Of a stretch of DNA of 6,300 nucleotides, positions 1 to 4,975 are shown piece by piece (the first letter of the stretch is position 1; each line of letters begins with the position of its first letter). The translations under genes were made by a program, and so were the position numbers. This DNA is from Polaromonas sp. YR568. GTDB taxonomy: Bacteria; Pseudomonadota; Gammaproteobacteria; Burkholderiales; Burkholderiaceae. The notes under the pieces were generated by a model. That model was not told where the DNA came from. It did not search any database and was given only the letters and a program-made list of their open reading frames with translations. The DNA is taken from contig CAMBWM010000136.1 in NCBI GenBank assembly GCA_945871335.1, forward strand, positions 1 through 6,300, written 5' to 3'.

Positions 1-178
1 AGACGTGCTGCATGATGGTTCCGACCAGGTCGGCCGTGGAGGCCATCGGGTCCAGGCTTTGTGGCTCGCCGATCATGGCAAGATTGGCTGCGCCACCCTT
101 TGGTGGTGCGGCCATGGTGGCCAGCGGCAGAGCTGCTAAAAGCAGGGACAAGAGGTGTCGGCGGGGGAAACGCAGCAT
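1..178 (-). CDS. ABC transporter substrate-binding protein, family 5 (partial, N-terminus only)
   Basis: Only the first 59 codons are in the window; the gene continues past the left edge. Residues 1-23 form a signal peptide: an Arg-rich start (MLRFPRRH), a Leu/Ala hydrophobic core and an Ala-rich cleavage zone near TMAA. The mature start contains the stretch GEPQSLDPMASTADLVGTIM, which matches the usual N-terminus of SBP_bac_5 (DppA/OppA-like) periplasmic binding proteins, where an 'E-P-x-S-L-D-P' motif begins the fold. Such proteins capture peptides, opines, nickel chelates or similar solutes in the periplasm for an ABC importer. The substrate cannot be told from this fragment. The start is well supported: AGGAGA lies six bases before the ATG. 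It is transcribed divergently from the RidA-family gene across a region with a strong palindrome. The twin Arg suggests Tat, but the motif is poor and Sec export is more likely. Confidence 0.82.
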   Translation of the reverse strand, partial: MLRFPRRHLLSLLLAALPLATMAAPPKGGAANLAMIGEPQSLDPMASTADLVGTIMQHV

Positions 179-203
179 GGAAGTCTCCTGAAAGATTGGA
201 ATT

Positions 204-230
204 GAAAAATGTAAGTTATTTACATTTTTC
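204..230. promoter_or_regulatory. Perfect inverted repeat, candidate operator
   Basis: GAAAAATGTAA (204-214) and TTACATTTTTC (220-230) are exact reverse complements separated by GTTAT, giving an 11-bp-arm palindrome of 27 bp. A further TGTAAAT at 233-239 pairs with ATTTACA at 218-224, and another TGTAA occurs at 272-276. The core half-site is therefore repeated in this divergent intergenic region. The AT-rich symmetrical form and position near the transporter start suggest a dimeric repressor site. The regulator is not identified, and the pattern does not fit one family cleanly. Confidence 0.55.
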
Positions 231-242
231 ACTGTAAATCAA
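214..242 (-). promoter_or_regulatory. Possible sigma-70-type promoter for the substrate-binding protein gene
   Basis: Read on the minus strand, TTGATT (positions 242-237) is followed after 17 bases by ATAACT (219-214). This is a fair -35 and a weak -10, about 36 bases before the start codon. The -10 falls inside the palindrome at 204-230, so a protein bound there would block it. This is prediction by eye. Confidence 0.3.
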
Positions 243-285
243 GTTCTGCCTAATTTGGGGCAGGGTTTTCCTGTAAAAAATATTC

Positions 286-304
286 AATAATGACAATCAT
301 TCTT
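286..304. promoter_or_regulatory. Fur-box-like site
   Basis: AATAATGACAATCATTCTT matches the classical 19-bp Fur consensus GATAATGATAATCATTATC at 15 of 19 positions, including the central AATGA-AATCATT core. It ends 23 bases before the RidA start codon, where it could cover the promoter or early transcribed region. Fur bound to ferrous iron represses such promoters, so the downstream gene would be expected to rise under iron limitation. The match is read directly from the sequence; binding is inferred. Confidence 0.5.
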
Positions 305-327
305 TATTTTTTGCTTAGGAGATCTTC

Positions 328-714
328 ATGCCCGTTGAAATGCTGGGAGCATCCCCCATCGCCTCAGACCGTCTTGCACGCCCCTTGTCGCCCGCCACAC
401 GGGCCGGTGATTTTGTTTTTGTCTCGGGTCAGGTGCCGACCAACGACCAGGGCGAGGTGGTCAGCGGCGGCATCGAGGCGCAGACCCGCCAGGTGTTTGT
501 GCGGATTCAACAGGCGCTGGCACTGGCCGGTTGCAGCCTGGACGATGTCTGCAAGGTCAGTGTCTGGCTAGACGATGCACGTGACTTCGGCAGCTTCAAC
601 CGTGTCTACATGGAATGCTTTGGGGCTCACCGCCCTGCGCGCTCTACGGTGGAAGCGCGGTTGATGATTGATGCCAAAGTGGAGATCGATGTGACGGCTT
701 ACAAGCCTCGCTAA
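328..714 (+). CDS. RidA family (YjgF/YER057c/UK114) protein
   Basis: A 128-residue protein spanning one full RidA domain. RidA proteins are small cytoplasmic trimers; the archetype hydrolyses reactive enamines/imines formed by PLP enzymes such as threonine dehydratase, protecting other PLP enzymes. Visible family marks are FVSGQVP (residues 31-37), the helix with TRQVFVRIQQALALAG, the strand KVSVWLDD, and the signature PARSTVEA (103-110) with Arg105, the carboxylate-binding Arg in active Rid proteins, followed by KVEIDVTAY. The aromatic Tyr of the archetypal 'P-Y-S' loop is replaced here (ARPLSPATR). This may therefore be an Rid1-7 subgroup rather than true RidA, and no gene symbol is assigned. 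The start is set by AGGAGA at 317-322, five bases before the ATG. It stands alone, with a Fur-like site upstream, and is divergent from a substrate-binding protein gene. Other RidA-like proteins act in catabolic pathways, so the exact role is open. Confidence 0.9.
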   Translation: MPVEMLGASPIASDRLARPLSPATRAGDFVFVSGQVPTNDQGEVVSGGIEAQTRQVFVRIQQALALAGCSLDDVCKVSVWLDDARDFGSFNRVYMECFGAHRPARSTVEARLMIDAKVEIDVTAYKPR

Positions 715-723
715 ATGGTTTAC

Positions 724-757
724 TCGGGCATCGCTTTGCGAAGCCATCCGTGCCCGA
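724..757 (+). terminator. Interrupted stem-loop after the RidA-family gene, weak terminator candidate
   Basis: TCGGGCA (724-730) pairs with TGCCCGA (751-757). Inside, GCTT (733-736) pairs with AAGC (741-744) around TGCG. The structure begins nine bases after the stop codon but lacks a run of T after it, so it may be a processing or stabilising hairpin rather than an intrinsic terminator. Confidence 0.25.
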
Positions 758-809
758 ACTTTGCCCTAGAATCCCATAGTTTTTCAACCTTTCAATTAAA
801 GAGCAAACC

Positions 810-1118
810 ATGACCATTTCAAATCGCCGCGTTTTCATGATGCAAGTCGCCGTTGGTTCCTCCGCCGTTTTGGCCACCCAGGCTATGGCACAGGCCAAAG
901 TGGACCCTAAAGACCCGCAAGCCGCAGCGCTGGGTTATGTCGCTGACACAACGAAAGTAGACGCCAAAAAATACCCCAAGCACGCAGCCGCCCAGAAGTG
1001 CTCTAACTGCGCGCTGTATGCCGGCAAACCCACCGACGCTTGGGCCGGTTGCTCTTTGTTCGCAGGCAAGCAAGTGGCCGGTCCAGGCTGGTGCAGCGCC
1101 TACGTCAAGAAGGGTTGA
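810..1118 (+). CDS. High-potential iron-sulfur protein (HiPIP), Tat-exported
   Basis: A 102-residue precursor of a small periplasmic [4Fe-4S] electron carrier. The N-terminus has a Tat signal: NRRVFMM (5-11), a hydrophobic core (VAVGSSAVLA), and AMAQA ending about residue 29, leaving a mature protein of about 73 residues. Four cysteines, C64, C67, C81 and C95 (C-x2-C-x13-C-x13-C), are arranged as in HiPIPs, with the aromatic/Gly-rich context expected (CSNCALY, WAGCSLFAG, GPGWCSAY). Folded export by Tat fits cofactor insertion in the cytoplasm. HiPIPs carry electrons from the bc1 complex to terminal oxidases, or to photosynthetic reaction centres in purple bacteria. The ribosome site is modest (AAAGAG at 798-803). 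The last 14 bases overlap the end of the convergent membrane-protein gene. Confidence 0.93.
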   Translation: MTISNRRVFMMQVAVGSSAVLATQAMAQAKVDPKDPQAAALGYVADTTKVDAKKYPKHAAAQKCSNCALYAGKPTDAWAGCSLFAGKQVAGPGWCSAYVKKG

Positions 1119-1416
1119 TGTCTTGCCGCTGGTTCTGCCAGCGGCGCCACAGGTCGGTCCAGTGCGCGAGCCCGGCAGAGCTCAAACACAGGACCGTCCA
1201 CAGCCAGTGATGGCCCAACAAAACGCTGCGCACCGCCAGCATCAGGAACAGCCCAGCGGCCAAGTTCAGCGCATAGTGGGCCGGTGACAGCCCCTTACCC
1301 GTCAGACGTTGGTACGCCAGCAAGGCGCAAGCTTCCAGCACCGTCAGCGCAATGATGAATTCAATCAATTGGCCGTCTTGCCACCAGGCTTGAAAGGCAT
1401 TCAGCGCAGCATTCAC
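1105..1416 (-). CDS. Small three-helix membrane protein, partner of TspO (unrecognised family)
   Basis: A 103-residue protein if translated from the GTG at 1416-1414, which overlaps the TspO stop as GTGA. That start is chosen because the longer reading frame upstream lies wholly inside TspO, and the hydrophobic protein begins just after this codon. No strong ribosome site is seen, so translation is probably coupled to TspO. Three hydrophobic segments are visible: about residues 17-36 (LIEFIIALTVLEACALLAY), 48-67 (YALNLAAGLFLMLAVRSVLL) and 70-86 (HWLWTVLCLSSAGLAHW). The C-terminus is basic and Trp/Arg-rich (DLWRRWQNQRQ). The His and Trp residues at the third helix could in principle bind a cofactor, but nothing shows it. 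I do not recognise the family. Its close coupling suggests work together with TspO in the inner membrane. Confidence 0.75.
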   Translation of the reverse strand: MNAALNAFQAWWQDGQLIEFIIALTVLEACALLAYQRLTGKGLSPAHYALNLAAGLFLMLAVRSVLLGHHWLWTVLCLSSAGLAHWTDLWRRWQNQRQDINPS

Positions 1417-1925
1417 TTCGGCAGACCCGCCGCCAGCTGACCGAAAGGTCCGTTGAGTTGCACTGTGGCGTAGTTGATGGTCGAGGCAAAAGTCACCCAG
1501 AGCAGATAAGGCAATAGCAAAAAGCCGGCTGTGCGCGAATAGCTGCGTGTCGCCACGATCAGTGCGGCGATGGACAGCCACAAAAATCCCACCTCGATCA
1601 GCGCCCAGTCAGGCCGCTGCAATTTGAAGAACAGCAGGCTCCACAAAGAGTTCAGCCCTGCGTTGAGTGCAAAGAGGCCGATCAACCAGCGTCGGCTGGT
1701 CCGGTCTGGCGCGTTTTTCCAGGCAGTCACGCCCGCGCTGGCCGCCAGAGTGAATATCAGTGTCCAGGCCGGGCCAAACCAGATATCGGGCGGTTTGAAG
1801 GACGGCTGGACCAACCCACGGTACCAGGGCCCTAGCTCTGTGAGCTGGGCGCCCACAGTGCCAAGGCCTATGGCCGCGAGGGCGGCAATCAGGATGGGTA
1901 AAAAAGTCTCTCGCGACAGCTTCAT
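1413..1925 (-). CDS. tspO: TspO/MBR family tryptophan-rich sensory protein
   Basis: A 170-residue inner-membrane protein of the TspO/peripheral benzodiazepine receptor family, whose members bind porphyrins and related ligands and affect tetrapyrrole handling and stress responses. Five hydrophobic segments lie at about residues 8-26, 48-68, 78-100, 106-127 and 133-153, the usual TspO topology. Family signatures are WYRGLVQPSFKPPDIWFGPAW (34-54), ALNAGLNSLWSLLFF (86-100) and PYLLWVTFASTINYATVQLN (139-158). The length is typical. The ATG at 1925 has no clear Shine-Dalgarno sequence. A tandem 8-base repeat (CAGGTTTG twice, 1934-1950) lies just upstream. It is first in a two-gene unit with the small membrane protein that overlaps its stop, and is divergent from the sugar-acid dehydratase. 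In purple bacteria TspO tunes photosynthesis gene expression; here the role is unknown. Confidence 0.93.
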   Translation of the reverse strand: MKLSRETFLPILIAALAAIGLGTVGAQLTELGPWYRGLVQPSFKPPDIWFGPAWTLIFTLAASAGVTAWKNAPDRTSRRWLIGLFALNAGLNSLWSLLFFKLQRPDWALIEVGFLWLSIAALIVATRSYSRTAGFLLLPYLLWVTFASTINYATVQLNGPFGQLAAGLPK

Positions 1926-2011
1926 ATGTGCGCCAGGTTTGTCAGGTTTGCAATGAATTTTTTGCGTGCCATTTCTTTATTCATGGAAGGCCCAAAAGTC
2001 AGTTTTTCACG

Positions 2012-2031
2012 CTGCGATCTTCGCAGATCTT
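2012..2031 (+). repeat. Short inverted and direct repeats in the tspO/dehydratase intergenic region
   Basis: CTGCGA (2012-2017) and TCGCAG (2021-2026) are perfect inverted arms around TCT. The same bases hold a direct repeat GATCTT at 2016-2021 and 2026-2031, and the inverted pair GATCT/AGATC (2016-2020 and 2025-2029). This could be an RNA hairpin in the dehydratase leader or a DNA-binding site of a catabolic regulator. The sequence alone does not decide. Confidence 0.4.
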
Positions 2032-2066
2032 AAGGAGTCGCTCAATACTACAGCGGAGCCTGCACA

Positions 2067-2090
2067 ATGGCGGCGTGGTTGAATATTTAA
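2067..2090 (+). other. Possible leader mini-ORF (7 codons)
   Basis: ATG at 2067 opens a frame MAAWLNI ending in TAA at 2088-2090. It is preceded by GGAG (2055-2058) at an ideal eight-base spacing and ends 36 bases before the dehydratase start. It has a better ribosome site than the dehydratase. It may be a translated leader, or chance. There are no runs of one amino acid that would suggest classical attenuation. Confidence 0.2.
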
Positions 2091-2126
2091 AATGCAATCT
2101 GTTTATCCAAAGTTCAGAAAGAAGCG

Positions 2127-3866
2127 ATGACACGCAAAACCTACGACGAATTACGCAGTGCGCGTTGGATGGCGCCTGACGACTTGCGCTCTTTTGGTCA
2201 CCGCTCGCGCGTCATGCAGCTGGGCTACGGCCCCGACGACTGGGTTGGCAAGCCCATGATCGCCATCGTCAACACTTGGAGTGATATCGGCACCTGCCAC
2301 GGCCACTTCAAGCAGCGCGTCGAGGATGTCAAGCGAGGCATTTTGCAGGCGGGTGGTTTTCCGATCGAGTTGCCGGCGATCTCGCTGTCTGAGGCCATCG
2401 TCAAGCCGACCACCATGCTTTACCGCAACCTGCTGGCCATTGAGACCGAGGAGCTGCTGCGCAGCCACCCGATCGATGGGGCCGTGCTGATGGGTGGCTG
2501 TGACAAGACCACGCCCGGTCTGATCATGGGTGCGCTAAGCGCCGGCTACCCCTTTATTTACATGCCGGCCGGGCCGATGCAAAGCGGCAACTGGAAGGGC
2601 CAGGTCTTGGGCTCGGGATCTGACACTTGGAAATACTGGGACGAGCGGCGCGCCGGCAAAATCAGCGCCAAGCAGTGGATCGAAGTGGAGGGCGGTATTG
2701 CCCGCAGCCACGGCCACTGCATGACCATGGGCACGGCCAGCACCATGACCGGCATTGCCGAGGCCTGCGGCTTCACGCTGCCCGGTGCGTCGTCGATTCC
2801 GGCTACCGACTCTAACCATGTGCGCATGGGCGCTGATTGCGGCCGTCGCATTGTGGACATGGTCTGGGAAGACCTGACGCCAGCGAAAATACTCAACCGC
2901 GCGTCCTTTGAAAACGCCATCACTGTGGCTATGGCCATGGGTTGCTCGACCAACGCCATCATTCACCTGGTCGCCATGTCGCGCCGCGCCGGTGAGCATT
3001 GCGCCGTGGGTCTTGAAGACTTTGATGCGGCCAGCCGCAAGGTGCCTGTTATCGCCAATATACGGCCCAGCGGCGACAAGTACCTGATGGAAGACTTCTA
3101 CTTTGCCGGCGGCATGCGCGCCATGATGAATGTGCTGCGCGAGCATCTGGATTTGAGCGCCATGACGGTGACCGGTCGCAGCGTCGGCGACAACATTGAG
3201 GGCGCCGAGGTCTACAACGCAGACGTGATTCGTCCGCTGTCCAACCCGATTTACGCCGAAGGTGCACTGGCCGTGCTCCGGGGTAACCTGGCGCCGAACG
3301 GGTGTGTCATCAAGCCCAGCGCCTGTGCGCCGCACCTCTTCAAGCACACCGGTCCGGCACTGGTGTTTGACGATTACCCAAGCATGAAAAAAGCCATTGA
3401 CGACCCGGATTTGGACGTCACGGCCGATCACGTGATGATCTTGCGCAATGCCGGCCCGCAAGGCGGCCCGGGAATGCCGGAGTGGGGCATGCTGCCGATA
3501 CCGACCAAACTGGTCAAGCAAGGTGTACGTGACATGCTGCGCATATCGGACGCCCGGATGAGCGGCACCAGCTATGGTGCTTGCATCTTGCACGTTTCGC
3601 CGGAGGCTTATATTGGCGGCACACTGGCGCTGGTTCAAACTGGCGACATGATCACAGTCGATGTGCCGGCCCGCAGTATTCACCTGGCCGTCAGCGACGA
3701 CGAGCTGGCCCGTCGCAAAGCGCAGTGGGTGCAACCGGCCAAGCGCTTTGCGCGTGGTTACGGCTGGATGTTCAGTCGCCACATCATGCAGGCCGACCAG
3801 GGCTGCGATTTTGACTACCTCGAGACATCCTTCGGCGAGCCTGTGCCCGAGCCGGATATTTTTTGA
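2127..3866 (+). CDS. IlvD/EDD family dehydratase, probable pentonate (L-arabinonate-type) dehydratase
   Basis: A 579-residue cytoplasmic enzyme of the IlvD/EDD family, which removes water from 2,3-dihydroxy acids to give 2-keto-3-deoxy acids. Three cysteines fit iron-sulfur ligands: C57 (IGTCHGH), C125 (MGGCDKTTPG) and C198 (SHGHCMTMGTASTM). Asp126 and Lys127 (the family's carbamylated Lys) fit the magnesium site. Ser479 in SDARMSGTSYG is the likely catalytic base. The length and the N-terminal 'LRS..W...D..SFGHRSR' resemble pentonate dehydratases such as L-arabinonate dehydratase, rather than the branched-chain enzyme IlvD (usually about 560-620 residues with different N-terminal and C-terminal motifs) or Edd. 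The C-terminus (LARRKAQW, then RGYGWMFSRHIMQADQGCDFDYL) also fits that sugar-acid group. A purine-rich AGAAAGAAG at 2116-2124 precedes the ATG. It is followed after 56 bases by an RraA-like gene, so a sugar-acid route is likely. The exact substrate is inferred only. Confidence 0.88.
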   Translation: MTRKTYDELRSARWMAPDDLRSFGHRSRVMQLGYGPDDWVGKPMIAIVNTWSDIGTCHGHFKQRVEDVKRGILQAGGFPIELPAISLSEAIVKPTTMLYRNLLAIETEELLRSHPIDGAVLMGGCDKTTPGLIMGALSAGYPFIYMPAGPMQSGNWKGQVLGSGSDTWKYWDERRAGKISAKQWIEVEGGIARSHGHCMTMGTASTMTGIAEACGFTLPGASSIPATDSNHVRMGADCGRRIVDMVWEDLTPAKILNRASFENAITVAMAMGCSTNAIIHLVAMSRRAGEHCAVGLEDFDAASRKVPVIANIRPSGDKYLMEDFYFAGGMRAMMNVLREHLDLSAMTVTGRSVGDNIEGAEVYNADVIRPLSNPIYAEGALAVLRGNLAPNGCVIKPSACAPHLFKHTGPALVFDDYPSMKKAIDDPDLDVTADHVMILRNAGPQGGPGMPEWGMLPIPTKLVKQGVRDMLRISDARMSGTSYGACILHVSPEAYIGGTLALVQTGDMITVDVPARSIHLAVSDDELARRKAQWVQPAKRFARGYGWMFSRHIMQADQGCDFDYLETSFGEPVPEPDIF

Positions 3867-3922
3867 ACGACATCTGCATAACAATTTCCCGAAACCTTCA
3901 AGCTATTTCCTGAAAGACAGAC

Positions 3923-4639
3923 ATGCCTCTTAGCAACATCACCCGCGACAAGCTCAAGACCGTCAGCACCGCCACCTTGTGCAGCGCGCTGTTCAAGCGC
4001 GGCTTGCGCAACCAGTTCATCCAGAACGTGCTGCCGCTCAACAGCCAGTTACCCAACATGGTCGGCGAAGCCTTCACCCTGCGCTACATTCCGGCGCGTG
4101 AAGACCTCAACCCCATGACTGTGTTTCTGGACCCCAAGCACCCGCAGCGAGTGGCCATCGAAGAATGCCCGCCAGGCGCCGTCATGGTGATTGACAGCCG
4201 CAAGGACGCCCGTGCCGCTTCTGCCGGTTCTATTCTGATCACCCGCCTGATGGTGCGCGGCGCTGCCGGCGCGGTGACCGACGGCGGCTTTCGTGATTCC
4301 CCCGAAATCGCTGCTTTGCCTTTCCCTACGTACCACCAGCGTCCGTCTGCACCGACCAACCTGACGGTGCACCAAGCGATGGACATCAATGTGCCGATCG
4401 GCTGCGGTGATGCGCCTGTGTTTCCCGGTGACATCATCGTGGGTGACCGCGAAGGCGTGGTGGTGATTCCGGCGCACATGGTTGATGAGATTACCGCCGA
4501 GGCTGTCGAGATGACTGCGTTTGAAGATTTCGTTACAGAAGAAGTGCTCAAGGGCCGCCCGACGATTGGCTTGTACCCGCCAACGCAGCAGCAGTCTAAA
4601 GATGACTTTGCTGTCTGGCGCAAGGCCAAAGGCCGTTGA
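3923..4639 (+). CDS. RraA-like / HMG-aldolase family protein
   Basis: A 238-residue protein of the RraA-like fold (COG0684), longer than E. coli RraA (161 residues) and close to the pyruvate aldolases of this fold (4-hydroxy-4-methyl-2-oxoglutarate/4-carboxy-4-hydroxy-2-oxoadipate aldolases). Visible marks are the N-terminal VSTATLCSALFKRG, the central PPGAVMVIDSRKD, and RGAAGAVTDGGFRD (112-125), with Arg124 (pyruvate carboxylate binding) and Asp125 (metal binding). PGDIIVGDREGVVVIP (168-183) is the conserved C-terminal core. The active aldolases also have an Asp 21 residues before the Arg (D-X20-R-D); here that place is Ser103. It is the second gene of a likely operon after the sugar-acid dehydratase, so it may cleave or otherwise process the 2-keto-3-deoxy acid. 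Automatic names such as 'ribonuclease activity regulator' are probably misleading. The start has a modest GAAAGA at 3912-3917. Confidence 0.85.
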   Translation: MPLSNITRDKLKTVSTATLCSALFKRGLRNQFIQNVLPLNSQLPNMVGEAFTLRYIPAREDLNPMTVFLDPKHPQRVAIEECPPGAVMVIDSRKDARAASAGSILITRLMVRGAAGAVTDGGFRDSPEIAALPFPTYHQRPSAPTNLTVHQAMDINVPIGCGDAPVFPGDIIVGDREGVVVIPAHMVDEITAEAVEMTAFEDFVTEEVLKGRPTIGLYPPTQQQSKDDFAVWRKAKGR

Positions 4640-4649
4640 TTTTTAAAGC

Positions 4650-4680
4650 ATGGCAAGGGCCAAAACTCCAATGCCATTTT
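4650..4680 (+). terminator. Stem-loop with short T tract after the RraA-like gene
   Basis: ATGGCA (4650-4655) pairs with TGCCAT (4672-4677), with a further GG/CC pair possible inside, and TTTT at 4677-4680. It begins 10 bases after the stop codon. The stem is short and the loop long, so termination would be partial at best. It might separate the dehydratase operon from the small gene that follows. Confidence 0.3.
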
Positions 4681-4699
4681 GAAAGAAAAGCTCCCTTTT

Positions 4700-4930
4700 G
4701 TGAGTTACCCACTGGCACTGGCGCCGGAGCAGGCGGGCCTGTGCCCGGTGCTGGACGCGCAAGGGCTGCACGTGGGTAACCTCAAACTGATTGGCGCTGT
4801 CTGGAAGTTCAAGGCCATCGGCTACGGTGCTGGCGGTGAATTAATTCCTGGCGGCGGCCCGCTCACCGATCGTCACAACACCGTGTTTGACAAGCTCGAT
4901 GCGACCGAAATCAATGCTGTGCTAATCTGA
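4700..4930 (+). CDS. Small hypothetical protein (76 aa)
   Basis: A short soluble protein with no signal peptide or membrane helix, beginning VSYPLALAPEQAGLCPVLDA. It continues with HVGNLKLIGAVWKFKAIGY, a Gly-rich GELIPGGGPLTDRHN, and a C-terminal acidic helix. I do not recognise a named family. The mix of strand-like segments and a Gly/Pro turn suggests a small beta-rich fold, and codon use resembles its neighbours, so I believe it is coded. The start is uncertain because the frame has no ATG. GTG at 4700 is preferred because GAAAGAAAAG (4681-4690) lies nine bases upstream. TTG at 4679 would add seven residues (MKEKLPF) but has no ribosome site. It lies between the RraA-like gene and the DUF3422 gene, 45 bases before the latter. 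No function is assigned. Confidence 0.65.
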   Translation: MSYPLALAPEQAGLCPVLDAQGLHVGNLKLIGAVWKFKAIGYGAGGELIPGGGPLTDRHNTVFDKLDATEINAVLI

Positions 4931-4940
4931 AAATAATCCT

Positions 4941-4955
4941 CGTCTTGAGAAGACG
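4941..4955 (+). terminator. Compact hairpin before the DUF3422 gene
   Basis: CGTCTT (4941-4946) and AAGACG (4950-4955) are a perfect six-base stem around GAG, starting 11 bases after the small gene's stop. The following bases are T-rich but interrupted, so it is a weak terminator candidate. It ends 20 bases before the next start codon and could instead affect that gene's translation. Confidence 0.3.
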
Positions 4956-4975
4956 GCAGCTTTCATCATTTCTTT

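Noticed and set aside
290..571. A 93-codon plus-strand frame overlapping the RidA-family gene
   Set aside because: Its product is low-complexity and Arg/Pro/Cys-rich, without a ribosome site; RidA in the other frame explains the region fully.
724..757. Considered a strong intrinsic terminator after the RidA-family gene
   Set aside because: The stem is interrupted and no T tract follows, so it is kept only as a weak candidate.
1417..1581. Upstream extension of the small membrane-protein frame inside tspO
   Set aside because: The extra residues have no hydrophobic or domain pattern and lie wholly within the well-conserved TspO C-terminus; the GTG at the TspO stop is a better start.
2127..3866. 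Branched-chain dihydroxy-acid dehydratase (ilvD) or 6-phosphogluconate dehydratase (edd)
   Set aside because: The N- and C-terminal motifs, the length and the RraA-like neighbour fit pentonate-type members better. No ilv or Entner-Doudoroff genes are adjacent, although substrate cannot be proved from sequence.
2535..3884. A 449-codon open frame on the minus strand opposite the dehydratase gene
   Set aside because: Its product is rich in His, Arg, Val and Ala with no recognisable domain, and it lies opposite a clearly conserved enzyme gene. This is typical of antisense frames in GC-rich coding DNA.
3923..4639. True RraA (RNase E activity regulator)
   Set aside because: It is far longer than RraA, carries the Arg-Asp pair of the aldolase branch, and sits after a catabolic dehydratase, so the regulator label is unlikely to be right.
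4084..4677. A 197-codon minus-strand frame opposite the RraA-like gene
   Set aside because: No domain, and a Ser/Thr/Arg-rich composition as expected from an antisense shadow of a conserved gene.
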